A DNA stretch of 64,000 bases, from contig NZ_JBILJW010000005.1 in assembly GCF_044377035.1 (NCBI RefSeq), forward strand, positions 100,354-164,353, given 5' to 3'. How positions within the stretch are numbered: position 1 is the first letter of the stretch; the number at the start of each line of letters is the position of its first letter. The notes beneath the pieces are model-generated. The model saw only the letters and a program-made list of their open reading frames with translations. It was not told where the DNA came from and did not search any database. Made by a program: the position numbers and the translations under genes. The DNA comes from Silanimonas sp044377035 (GTDB lineage: Bacteria; Pseudomonadota; Gammaproteobacteria; Xanthomonadales; Xanthomonadaceae). This document shows positions 8,727 to 16,385 of this stretch, in pieces.

Positions 8727-9161
8727 TCACGACGCTTCGGCCAGCATTCGGGCGATCCACGCCTCGGCCTCGTCCCGGCGTTCGAAGATCTCGAAACAGG
8801 CCCCTTCCCAGGCGCGCCGGTAGTGGGACTGCACGATCGTGACGCCCTCCACCTCGGGCCCGACCACGTAGGCGTTCGCCGTCGGCAGGATGCCCGCCGC
8901 CTTCCATTCGACGAGCAGGGCCCCGAACGCGGCGAAGGCCTCCGGCGTTGCCAGCATGCTTTCGTGGAACGTGCTGATATGCCCGAACGCGCCATCCTCG
9001 GCCATCGACGCCATGATCGGCGTATAGGCCGTGCGCATCACCGCGACCGCCTCTGCGTTGAACGGACCGGTGGCCTCGAAGTAGACCACCCGGCCGTGGG
9101 GATGCACCTCGACCCGCCCGTGGGCGGGAAAAAGGTCTCCGTCGGGGTGAGGCGAAGCCAT
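8727..9161 (-). CDS. Protein of unknown function, tandem paralog, next to phoU
   Basis: 144 residues from ATG 9161, four bases after the phoU stop; an upstream in-frame Met (9203) would overlap phoU. It is a homologue of the following gene with the same ordered motifs (TGPF, STFHxSMLATP, ANAYV, EAEAWIxRML). A Pro/His-rich N-terminus ('ASPHPDGDLFPAHGRVEVHPHGRV') leads into the conserved domain. No catalytic motif is recognised. The near-zero spacing to phoU suggests it belongs to the end of the pst-phoU transcript. A STAS-like small alpha/beta fold is possible but unproven. Confidence 0.75.
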   Translation of the reverse strand: MASPHPDGDLFPAHGRVEVHPHGRVVYFEATGPFNAEAVAVMRTAYTPIMASMAEDGAFGHISTFHESMLATPEAFAAFGALLVEWKAAGILPTANAYVVGPEVEGVTIVQSHYRRAWEGACFEIFERRDEAEAWIARMLAEAS

Positions 9162-9165
9162 CGGC

Positions 9166-9858
9166 TTACTCGCTGGTCTTGTCGGCCTTCTCGCGGTCGC
9201 CACTCATCGATTCGCCATGCACCAGGAACCAGGTGTTCTCGGCGATGTTGGTGGCATGGTCGCCGATGCGTTCGATGTTCTTGGCCATGAACAGCAGGTG
9301 CGTGCAGGGCGTGATCTGCTTGGGATCCTCCGCCATGTAGGTCAGCAGCTCGCGGAACAGGCTCGTGTAGGCGGCATCGAGTTCGGCGTCGCGGTCGCGC
9401 ATCGCGGCGGCGCGGTCGGCGTCACGGAGGCGGTAGGCCTCGAGGGCTTCCGCCAGCAGCCCGCTGGCCAGCTCGGCCAGCGCCGGCAGGCCGCGGGCCG
9501 GGGCGACGGGGGCGCTCTGGTTCAGCACCATCGAGCGCTTGGCCACGTTGGAGGCGTAGTCGCCGATGCGCTCGATGTCGGCGGCGATGCGCAGGGCGGC
9601 GTAGACCTCGCGCAGGTCGCGGGCCATCGGTTGGCGCAGGGCGAGCACGCGCAGTACGTCATTGGAGATGACCTGCTCGAGCTCGTCGATGGCGTCGTCG
9701 TTGATGGTGACGCGCTCCGCGGCCTTGCTGTCGCGGCGCTGCAGCACGTCGATGGCCGCTTCGATCTGGCCGAGGGCCATCTCGCCCATGCGGGTGATCT
9801 CGCCGTTGATCCGCTGGAGCTCGGCGTCGAAGCTCTTGACGATGTGTTCGGTGCCCAT
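9166..9858 (-). CDS. phoU: Phosphate signalling regulator PhoU
   Basis: 230 residues from ATG 9858. PhoU joins the Pst transporter to the PhoR-PhoB system and keeps the Pho regulon off when phosphate is ample. The all-helical double three-helix-bundle fold is evident, with the two metal-contacting repeats 'AADIERIGDYASNVAKR' and 'MAKNIERIGDHATNIAE'. These E/D-x-x-x-D motifs are diagnostic. The C-terminus is charged. It is the last pst gene, 14 bp after pstB. No phoB or phoR gene is in this window. Confidence 0.97.
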   Translation of the reverse strand: MGTEHIVKSFDAELQRINGEITRMGEMALGQIEAAIDVLQRRDSKAAERVTINDDAIDELEQVISNDVLRVLALRQPMARDLREVYAALRIAADIERIGDYASNVAKRSMVLNQSAPVAPARGLPALAELASGLLAEALEAYRLRDADRAAAMRDRDAELDAAYTSLFRELLTYMAEDPKQITPCTHLLFMAKNIERIGDHATNIAENTWFLVHGESMSGDREKADKTSE

Positions 9859-9872
9859 GATTCGCTCCTGGC

Positions 9873-10688
9873 TCAGCCGAACCGGCCGGTGATGTAGTCC
9901 TCGGTCTGCTGCTTCGAGGGCTTGGTGAAGATCTGCTGCGTGACGCCGTGCTCGACCAGCTCGCCCAAGTACATGAAGGCGGTGAAGTCGGAGCAGCGGG
10001 CGGCCTGCTGCATGTTGTGGGTGACGATCAGGATCGTGAACTGCTGCTTGAGCTCGGCGATCAGCTGCTCGATCTTGCCAGTGGCGATCGGGTCGAGGGC
10101 CGAGGTCGGCTCGTCGAACAGGATCACCTCGGGCTTCAGCGCGACGGCGCGGGCGATGCACAAGCGCTGCTGCTGGCCGCCGGAGAGGCCGAGGGCGCTC
10201 TGCTTGAGCTTGTCCTTCACCTCCTCCCACAGGGCGCCCTGGCGCAGGGCCTGCTCGACGCGCTCGTCCATGTCGGACTTGTTGAGCTTCTCGTAGTGGC
10301 CGATGCCGTAGGCCACGTTGTCGTAGATCGACATCGGGAACGGCACCGGCTTCTGGAACACCATGCCGATCTTGCTGCGCAGGCGGTTGATCGGGTACTT
10401 CGGGTCCAGCAGGTTCTGGCCGTCGAGCAGGATCTCGCCCTCGGCGCGCTGGCCCGGGTAGATCGAATAGATCTTGTTGTAGATGCGCAGCAGGGTGGAC
10501 TTGCCGCAGCCCGACGGGCCGATCAACGCGGTGACGCGCTTCTCGGGGACGGTGAGGTTGATGTCCTTCAGCGCGCGGTAGTCGCCGTAGAAGAAGTTGA
10601 GGTTCTTCGCGACCAGCTTGGCCGGCGAAGCCGTGGCGGGCTCGCCGCCGGCGACGGCGGTCTGCAGGGCGATCGGGGCGTTAGTCAT
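9873..10688 (-). CDS. pstB: Phosphate ABC transporter ATP-binding protein
   Basis: 271 residues. This is the ATPase subunit that powers high-affinity phosphate uptake by PstSCAB at the inner membrane. Walker A 'GPSGCGKSTLLR', Q-loop region 'KIGMVFQKPVPFPMSIYDNVAYG', ABC signature 'LSGGQQQRLCIARA', Walker B 'VILFDEPTSALDP' and the H-loop 'IVTHNMQQAARCSD' are all present. The 'FQKPxPFPMSIYDN' stretch is specific to PstB. The first 22 residues form a short variable extension. The start overlaps the pstA stop by eight bases, indicating translational coupling. Confidence 0.97.
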   Translation of the reverse strand: MTNAPIALQTAVAGGEPATASPAKLVAKNLNFFYGDYRALKDINLTVPEKRVTALIGPSGCGKSTLLRIYNKIYSIYPGQRAEGEILLDGQNLLDPKYPINRLRSKIGMVFQKPVPFPMSIYDNVAYGIGHYEKLNKSDMDERVEQALRQGALWEEVKDKLKQSALGLSGGQQQRLCIARAVALKPEVILFDEPTSALDPIATGKIEQLIAELKQQFTILIVTHNMQQAARCSDFTAFMYLGELVEHGVTQQIFTKPSKQQTEDYITGRFG

Positions 10689-11640
10689 TGGCGATCTTCT
10701 TGCGCAGCAGGAGGGTGCGGGCGGTGATGCTGACCAGCAGGACGAAGCAGGTGATGAGGAAGGCGCCGGCCCAGGCCAGCAGCTGCCAGTTCTCGAACGG
10801 GCTCATCGCGAACTGGTAGACCGTGACCGGCAGGTTGGCCATCGGCTCGCCCAGGTCGAGGTTCCAGAAACTGTTGTTGAAGGCCGTGAACAGCAGCGGC
10901 GCCGTCTCGCCGGAGATGCGGGCGAGGCCCAGCATGACGCCGGTGAGGATGCCGGACAGCGCCGCGCGGTAAAGCACGTGCACCGTGACCTTCCATTGCG
11001 GGATGCCGAGCGAGAGCGCGGCTTCGCGCATCTGGGCCGGGACGAGGCGCAGCATCTCGTCGGTGGTGCGAACGACCACCGGCAACACGATGAAACCGAG
11101 CGCCACCGCGCCGGCGATGGCCGAGAAGCCCGACACGCCGATCAGCCAGTCCGCGATGCCCGCCAGCCAGCCCTGTTGCCCGGCCTCGGTGGACTGGATC
11201 GCCGTCGCCACCTGGCGCGGCGTGCCGATCAGCACCATGTAGACGAAGAGGCCGAGCACGATCGACGGCGCCGACAGCAGGATGTCGTTGACGAAGCGGA
11301 TGACACTGCCGATCTTGCGGAAGTTGGCGTACTCCGCGAGGTAGGTGCCCGCCGCGATGCCGACCGGTGCGGCCATCAGCACCGCGAGCGTGCACATGAC
11401 GATGCTGCCGACGATGGCGTTGAGCAGGCCGCCCACGCCGACCTCGGCGCCCGGGGGCGGGGTCATCTCGGTGAACATCGCGAGGCTGAGGCCGTCGATG
11501 CCCTTCGAGAGCGTGGTGAAGAGGATCCAGACGAGGAAGAACAGGCCGACCATCGCTGCCGTGCCCGAGAGCACGAGGGCGAGCACGTTGACGATGCGGC
11601 GGCGCTGGAACAGGCGCTCGGAGACGGCGGCGTCCATCAC
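10681..11640 (-). CDS. pstA: Phosphate ABC transporter permease PstA
   Basis: 319 residues with about six membrane helices. It is one of the two permease subunits of the Pst complex. The first helix is 'VNVLALVLSGTAAMVGLFFLVWILF'. The cytoplasmic EAA loop is 'EAALSLGIPQWKVTVHVLYRAALSGILTGVMLGLARISGETAPLLFTA', shown here as the region around 10890-11030; 'GLARISGETAPLLFTA' is the PstA hallmark. The start overlaps pstC by four bases and the end overlaps pstB. Confidence 0.96.
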   Translation of the reverse strand: MMDAAVSERLFQRRRIVNVLALVLSGTAAMVGLFFLVWILFTTLSKGIDGLSLAMFTEMTPPPGAEVGVGGLLNAIVGSIVMCTLAVLMAAPVGIAAGTYLAEYANFRKIGSVIRFVNDILLSAPSIVLGLFVYMVLIGTPRQVATAIQSTEAGQQGWLAGIADWLIGVSGFSAIAGAVALGFIVLPVVVRTTDEMLRLVPAQMREAALSLGIPQWKVTVHVLYRAALSGILTGVMLGLARISGETAPLLFTAFNNSFWNLDLGEPMANLPVTVYQFAMSPFENWQLLAWAGAFLITCFVLLVSITARTLLLRKKIAND

Positions 11641-12596
11641 TTGCCCTCCCGGCGCTTGAGGCCCATCAGCATCAGCTTGGCGATGCTGAGGACGATGAAG
11701 GTGACGATGAAGAGCACGAAGCCCAAGGCCAGCAGCGAGCTGCGGTGCAGGTCGGCGAAGGCTTCACCGAACTCATTGGCGATGGTCGCGGCGATCGAGC
11801 TGGAGGGCTCGAGCAGGTTGGCGAGGCGGTTGGCGTTGCCGAGCACGAAGGTGACGGCCATCGTCTCGCCCAGTGCGCGGCCGAGGCCGAGGAAGATGCC
11901 GCCGATCACCGCCGAGCGGGTGTAGGGCAGCACGATGTCCCAGACCACTTCGAAGGTCGTCGAGCCCAGCGCGTAGGCTGATTCCTTCAGGCGCGTCGGG
12001 ACGGTCAGGAACACCTCGCGCATCACCGAGGCGATGAACGGGATGATCATGATCGAGAGCACGAGGCCGGCGGTGAGCATGCCGATGCCGATCGGCGGGC
12101 CATCAAACCAGGAGCCGATGAGCGGCAGCTGGCTGCCGTACTCGCTCAACGACGGGTAGACGTACTCGGCGAGGAAGGGCACCAGGATGAACAGGCCCCA
12201 CATGCCGTAGATGATCGACGGGATGCCGGCCAGAAGCTCGATGGCCGTCGCCACGGGGCCGCGCAGCCACGGCGGCGCGACCTCGGTGAGGAACAGGGCG
12301 ATGCCGAAACTGATCGGAACGGCGATCAGCAGCGCGATACCCGCCGTGATGACGGTACCGACGATCGGGGCGAGGCCGCCGAAGACGAGGTTGCCCGGGT
12401 CCCAGTTGTCGGAGCTCAGGAAGCTCCAGCCGAAGGTGCCGAAGGCTTCGCGGCCGCCCCAGGCCATGGTGAGGGCGGCGCCGATCAGGCTGATCAGGAC
12501 GAAGAAGCCAGCCGCCGCGACGGTCCATCGGAACAGGCGGTCGGCGCGCGCGTCGCCGCGGGCCAGGTGGTCGAGTTGGGACGTGGCGGACGCCAT
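11637..12596 (-). CDS. pstC: Phosphate ABC transporter permease PstC
   Basis: 319 residues with about six membrane helices. It is the second permease subunit of Pst. Landmarks are the first helix 'VAAAGFFVLISLIGAALTMAW', the family region 'FGWSFLSSDNWDPG', 'AIELLAGIPSIIYGMWGLF', the EAA-type loop 'LKESAYALGSTTFEVVWDIVLPY' and 'GRALGETMAVTFVLGN'. 'GIPSIIYGxWGLF' and 'LGETMAVTFVxGN' are typical of PstC. It follows the second pstS after a 107-bp gap holding a strong hairpin, and overlaps pstA by an ATGA. Confidence 0.96.
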   Translation of the reverse strand: MASATSQLDHLARGDARADRLFRWTVAAAGFFVLISLIGAALTMAWGGREAFGTFGWSFLSSDNWDPGNLVFGGLAPIVGTVITAGIALLIAVPISFGIALFLTEVAPPWLRGPVATAIELLAGIPSIIYGMWGLFILVPFLAEYVYPSLSEYGSQLPLIGSWFDGPPIGIGMLTAGLVLSIMIIPFIASVMREVFLTVPTRLKESAYALGSTTFEVVWDIVLPYTRSAVIGGIFLGLGRALGETMAVTFVLGNANRLANLLEPSSSIAATIANEFGEAFADLHRSSLLALGFVLFIVTFIVLSIAKLMLMGLKRREGK

Positions 12597-12626
12597 CAGG
12601 GTTCGTACCGGAGAGTTCAGATCAGG

Positions 12627-12652
12627 ACGCCCGCGTCAGGCGACGCGGGCGT
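12627..12652 (-). promoter_or_regulatory. Intergenic hairpin between pstS and pstC
   Basis: A perfect 11-bp stem, ACGCCCGCGTC and GACGCGGGCGT, with a four-base loop lies in the gap between pstS and pstC. No T-tract follows in the direction of transcription. It is therefore more likely an mRNA-stabilising or attenuating structure than a full terminator. Such a structure would favour periplasmic binding protein over permease, as in many binding-protein operons; that role is inference. Confidence 0.6.
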
Positions 12653-12703
12653 TGGATCACGCCCGGGCAGGGCGGACGGTGGAGCGGGGATTGTACCCGG
12701 CCT

Positions 12704-13783
12704 TCAGAACGTGAAGTTCTGGGCCCAGTAGCCCTCGACCTGGGTGACCAGGGCGTCGGGCAGCGGCACGTAGCCCAGCTCTTCGGCGCGGGCATCGCCG
12801 TTGGCGTAGCCCCACTTGAAGAACTCGAGCGCGGCGCGCGCCTTGGCCGGGTTCGACGGGGACTTGCTGACCAGGATGAAGTTGGTGGCGGCGATCGGCC
12901 ACGCGTCCGCGCCCGGCGCATTGGTGATGACCAGATGGAAGTCCTGCGCGTTGGCCCAGTCGGCGCTGGCGGCGGCGGCCTGGAAGCTGGCGATGCTCGG
13001 GGCGACCCAGGTGCCGGCGGCGTTCTGCAGGCTGACCGTGGTCAGGTTGTTCTGCAGCGCGTAGCTGAGCTCGACATAGCCGATCGCGCCGCTCAGCTGC
13101 TTGGTGTAGGCGGCCACGCCCTCGTTGCCCTTGCCGCCCACGCCGGTCGGCCACTTCACCGCCGTCGCGGCCTGGCCCACGCCCTCCGCCCACGCCGGGC
13201 TGACCTGGCCGAGGTAGTTGACGAAGTTGAACGTGGTGCCCGAACCGTCCGAACGGTAGACGACCTTGATGTCGGCCTCCGGCAGGGTGACGCCGGGGTT
13301 GATCTCGACGATGGCGGGATCGTTCCACTGGGCGATCTTGCCCAGGTAGATGTCGGCCAGCAGGGGGCCGGTCAGCCGCAGCTGGTTGGCCGGCAGGCCT
13401 TCGATATTGACGACCGGCACCACGCCGCCAACGACCGACGGGAACTGGCCGAGGTTGGCCGCCGCGAGTTCTTCCGGCTTCAGCGGGGCGTCGGTCGAGC
13501 CGAAGTCGACCGTGCCGGCCTTGGCCTGGGCGATGCCGCCGCCCGAGCCGATCGACTGGTAGTTCACCCGGTTGCCCGTGCCGGTGGCGTACTCGCTCGA
13601 CCACTTCGAGAGCAGCGGGAACACGAAGGAAGCGCCCGCACCGGTGACATCGATCGCCGCCGGCTGCGCCGGGGCCGTCCCGGCCTCGCCGTTCGCCGCG
13701 GGGGCGTCGGACGATCCGCCGCAGGCGGCGAGCAGGCTCGCGGCGCCGAGGGCGAGAGTGGTGCGCAGCAGGGTCGAGGTCAT
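12704..13783 (-). CDS. pstS: Phosphate-binding lipoprotein PstS (copy 1, pstC-proximal)
   Basis: 359 residues. This is a high-affinity phosphate-binding protein of the Pst system. The N-terminus is a lipoprotein signal with lipobox 'LLAAC' (Cys at about residue 21) followed by a Gly/Ser/Ala linker, so it is probably membrane-tethered. Phosphate-contact motifs are 'ITGAGASFVFP'-like ('VTGAGASFVFPLLSKW'), 'IGSGGGIAQAKAGTVDFGSTDAPL' (positions near 13490-13560) and 'RSDGSGTTFNFVNYL'. The mature part is highly similar to the adjacent copy at 13875-14894. The ATG is preceded by GGAG. Confidence 0.95.
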   Translation of the reverse strand: MTSTLLRTTLALGAASLLAACGGSSDAPAANGEAGTAPAQPAAIDVTGAGASFVFPLLSKWSSEYATGTGNRVNYQSIGSGGGIAQAKAGTVDFGSTDAPLKPEELAAANLGQFPSVVGGVVPVVNIEGLPANQLRLTGPLLADIYLGKIAQWNDPAIVEINPGVTLPEADIKVVYRSDGSGTTFNFVNYLGQVSPAWAEGVGQAATAVKWPTGVGGKGNEGVAAYTKQLSGAIGYVELSYALQNNLTTVSLQNAAGTWVAPSIASFQAAAASADWANAQDFHLVITNAPGADAWPIAATNFILVSKSPSNPAKARAALEFFKWGYANGDARAEELGYVPLPDALVTQVEGYWAQNFTF

Positions 13784-13825
13784 GGTGGTGCTCCGTCGTT
13801 CGTTTTCGCGGTGGTCATGATGCCG

Positions 13826-13850
13826 CAGGCGCCGGGGACGCCGGCGCCTG
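13826..13850 (-). promoter_or_regulatory. Intergenic hairpin between the two pstS genes
   Basis: A perfect 10-bp stem, CAGGCGCCGG and CCGGCGCCTG, with a five-base loop lies about 25 bp after the stop of the distal pstS. No T-tract follows. Like the hairpin after the other pstS, it could retard 3'-5' decay or partly attenuate transcription. Exact function is inference. Confidence 0.6.
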
Positions 13851-13874
13851 AGGATGGATCGGATTGGTGGGCGA

Positions 13875-14894
13875 TCAGCGCTTCAGCTTGGCCGCCCAGT
13901 AGGCCTTGACGCGCTCGACCAGCGGGTCGGGCAGCGGCACGTAGCCGAGCGATTCCGCCGAGGCGTCGCCGTTGGCATACGCCCATTCGAAGTACTTGAG
14001 GGTGGCCGCCGCCTTGGCCGGATCGCGCGGCGCCGTCGAGACGAGGATGAAGTTCGTCGCGGCGATCGGCCAGCTGTTCTCGCCCGGGGCGTTGGTGATC
14101 ACCAGGTTGAAGTCCTGGGCCGATGCCCAGTCGGCGCTGGCGGCGGCGGCACGGAAGCTGGCGATGCTCGGCTGCACCCAGGTGCCGGCGGCGTTCTGCA
14201 TCGCGGCATAGGTGAGGTTGTTGGTGGTGGCGTAGCTCAGCTCGACGTAGCCGATGGAGCCCTGCAGCTGCTTCACGTAGGCCGAGACGCCCTCGTTGCC
14301 GCGGCCGCCGAAGCCGGTCGGCCAGCGAACGGCAGTACCGACACCGACCTTCTGCTTCCACTCGGCGCTGATCTGCGACAGGTAATTGACGAAGTTGAAG
14401 GTGGTGCCCGAGCCGTCCGAACGATAGACCACGCGGATGGTCTGGTCGGGCAGCGTCACGCCTGGGTTCAGGGCGGTGATCTTGGCGTCGTTCCACTTGG
14501 TGATCTTGCCGAGGTAGATCTCGGCGATGACCGGGCCGGTGAGGCGCAGCTGGCCGGCGGCGACGCCGCGCAGGTTCACCACCGGCACCACGCCGCCGAT
14601 GACCGACGGGAACTGGGCGAGCTTGTTCTGGGCGAGGTCCGCCGGCGCCAACGGGGCGTCCGTCGAGCCGAAGTCGACCGTGCCGGCCTTGGCCTGGGCG
14701 ATGCCGCCGCCCGAGCCGATCGACTGGTAGTTCACGCGGCCCTGGCCGGCGGCGGCGTACTCGCTCGACCACTTCGACATGACGGGGAACACGAACGAGG
14801 CGCCGGCGCCGGTGATGTTCTGGGCTTGGGCGGCGAACGCCGAGGCGGCGATCAGGCCGGCCGCGGCGATCCGGGAAAACGTCTTCAGGTTCAC
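13875..14894 (-). CDS. pstS: Periplasmic phosphate-binding protein PstS (copy 2, first in operon)
   Basis: 339 residues from GTG 14894, preceded by GGAG; no ATG gives a signal peptide. The signal peptide is 'TFSRIAAAGLIAASAFAAQAQ' without a lipobox Cys, so this copy should be freely periplasmic, unlike the lipoprotein copy beside it. It carries the same ligand motifs: 'ITGAGASFVFPVMSKW', 'YQSIGSGGGIAQAKAG' and 'RSDGSGTTFNFVNYL'. It is the first pst gene, with a Pho box 48 bp upstream of the start. The longer in-frame extension upstream lacks signal features and is rejected. Confidence 0.94.
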   Translation of the reverse strand: MNLKTFSRIAAAGLIAASAFAAQAQNITGAGASFVFPVMSKWSSEYAAAGQGRVNYQSIGSGGGIAQAKAGTVDFGSTDAPLAPADLAQNKLAQFPSVIGGVVPVVNLRGVAAGQLRLTGPVIAEIYLGKITKWNDAKITALNPGVTLPDQTIRVVYRSDGSGTTFNFVNYLSQISAEWKQKVGVGTAVRWPTGFGGRGNEGVSAYVKQLQGSIGYVELSYATTNNLTYAAMQNAAGTWVQPSIASFRAAAASADWASAQDFNLVITNAPGENSWPIAATNFILVSTAPRDPAKAAATLKYFEWAYANGDASAESLGYVPLPDPLVERVKAYWAAKLKR

Positions 14895-14941
14895 TGGATT
14901 CTCCAAAGGGCCGGCGCCTCGCGGCGGCCGGCCAGCAGTAT

Positions 14942-14959
14942 GTGTCAGCGATGTGACAG
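14942..14959 (-). promoter_or_regulatory. Pho box (PhoB operator) upstream of pstS
   Basis: On the minus strand the sequence reads CTGTCACATCGCTGACAC. It compares with the PhoB consensus of two CTGTCAT/CTGTCAC heptamers separated by four bases. Each heptamer matches at six of seven positions with the exact 11-bp period. It ends 48 bp before the pstS start. PhoB control of the downstream pst genes is therefore expected. Confidence 0.82.
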
Positions 14960-15007
14960 TCCGATGACTTGCCGCCGGGTTGGCCCCGGCGGCCCGTGAT
15001 GGCGGTG

Positions 15008-16201
15008 TCAGATGGTGATCTGGCCGCGGAGCTCGACGATGTTCGGGTCGTTGTTGATCAGCACGCCCGACTGCACGCGCTCGCTCTCGACCATCACGTA
15101 GTTCAGCGACAGGCGGAAGTTCGAACGGATGTACCAGTTGGCACCGACCGTGAAGGCCGACTGGGCGCCGCCGAAGACCGCACCGTCGTTGGCATCGAGG
15201 CGGTCGTAGCGGGCGGCCAGCTGCCACAGGCCCTTGACCGGGTCGGTCGGGGTGGCCGTCGTGTAGAGGCCGCCGCGGTAGCCGAACAGGTCGTCGCTCA
15301 GGGTGTAAAGGGTCGAAACGTACCAACCGTCGGTGCTGTAGTCCGGCGCGGCGCCGAGGCGATCGGTGTCGGCGCGGAAGTACTCGCCCATCACCTTGAA
15401 CGGGCCGCGGTAGTACATGCCTTCGAGGCCGAGGATGCGGGTCGAGTCGGCATCCGACAGCGTGGCGGTCACCGTGTTGACGTTGGTGATGTCCGCCTGC
15501 GGGCGGGAGCTGAGGCTATAGCGGTTGTTCTCGGCGTCGAACTGGACGGCCGAAATGCCGAAGTGCAGGGCCTCACCGGCCTGGGTGTCCTGGATCGGCG
15601 CCCAGGTGAGGCGCGTGCCCCAGCCATCGCCGACGCGCTGGGCGACGTTGATCTCGCGCGTGAACCAGGTGCCGGTGGCCGTGATGGACGGGGTGGCGTA
15701 CTGGATCTCGGCGCCGACGCGGCGCGAGAGGCCATAGGCGTTGGTGACCATCGCCTTCGAAATGAACTCGTTGTTCTTGGTGCTCGTCAGCTCTTCGAGG
15801 CTGTTGGGCTGCTTGAACTGGCCGAGGCGGTACGACCAGTCAGCGTTGATGCGGCCCTTCCAGCTGACGTCCAGCCAGCGGCCGTTGCGGCCGGTACCGC
15901 GGCTGCCGACGGTGTCGTAGCCGATCTGCCACTCGGCCGTCGGCGTCTTGCCGCGCAGGATCATCTCGCCGCGGCGGAACTGACCGTTGTTGGTCAGCGT
16001 GTTGGCCGTCAGCTGGCCGGCCGTGAGGGCGAGGCCGTCGGCGCGGCTGATGTTCTGGTCGTACTGGTAGGCGTCGAAGTGCAGCAGGGCGTCGAAATAG
16101 ATTTCGGTGTCGCCGATCACGTCGATGGGCACCTCGGCCAGGGCCGGGGTGGCGAGGGCGGCGGCGAGGGAAGCGGCGAGCAGGGAGCGGGCGAGGCGCA
16201 T
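15008..16201 (-). CDS. Phosphate-selective porin (OprO/OprP family)
   Basis: 397 residues from ATG 16201. An outer-membrane trimeric porin of the OprP/OprO family, which passes phosphate or polyphosphate into the periplasm. The signal peptide is 'RLARSLLAASLAAALATPALA'. The mature protein is made of amphipathic strands with features of the family: 'YQYDQNISRADGLALTAGQ', 'GKTPTAEWQIGYDTVG', 'WKGRINADWSYRLGQFKQPNSLEELTS' (around 15790-15860) and a strand-like C-terminus ('NNDPNIVELRGQITI'). It precedes the pst genes on the same strand, which fits a phosphate role; pyrophosphate or polyphosphate preference cannot be read from the sequence. Confidence 0.88.
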   Translation of the reverse strand: MRLARSLLAASLAAALATPALAEVPIDVIGDTEIYFDALLHFDAYQYDQNISRADGLALTAGQLTANTLTNNGQFRRGEMILRGKTPTAEWQIGYDTVGSRGTGRNGRWLDVSWKGRINADWSYRLGQFKQPNSLEELTSTKNNEFISKAMVTNAYGLSRRVGAEIQYATPSITATGTWFTREINVAQRVGDGWGTRLTWAPIQDTQAGEALHFGISAVQFDAENNRYSLSSRPQADITNVNTVTATLSDADSTRILGLEGMYYRGPFKVMGEYFRADTDRLGAAPDYSTDGWYVSTLYTLSDDLFGYRGGLYTTATPTDPVKGLWQLAARYDRLDANDGAVFGGAQSAFTVGANWYIRSNFRLSLNYVMVESERVQSGVLINNDPNIVELRGQITI

Positions 16202-16341
16202 GGCGGCGGACACCGTTGGGAAGGTGGGCGCAGCCTATGGACGGGAGATGACACCAATATTTCAATTGACACGAAATCGCTACCTGCCGGTCATCCGGGG
16301 GACATCCCACCGTCACTGGCGCATGACGCCAGCCCTGAGGC

Positions 16342-16347
16342 TAGACT
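16342..16347 (+). promoter_or_regulatory. Putative -10 element of the REC-GGDEF-EAL gene
   Basis: TAGACT inside 'GGCTAGACTCGG', 38 bp before the start codon. It matches the -10 words seen before rpsP, uvrA and mutS in this window. No clear -35 is visible. Confidence 0.4.
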
Positions 16348-16385
16348 CGGCCGGTGGGCGATCGGATCGCTCGGGGAGGGCGCCG

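Noticed and set aside
14971..14993. GC-rich hairpin between oprP and pstS as a terminator.
   Set aside because: The 9-bp stem (GCCGCCGGG with CCCGGCGGC) has no T-tract on the oprP strand. It is a possible structure but I cannot call it a terminator.
16249..16272. Two TGACAC copies before oprP as a possible Pho box.
   Set aside because: The copies are 18 bp apart, not the 11-bp period of PhoB sites, and the intervening bases do not match. Only the site before pstS (14942-14959) fits well.
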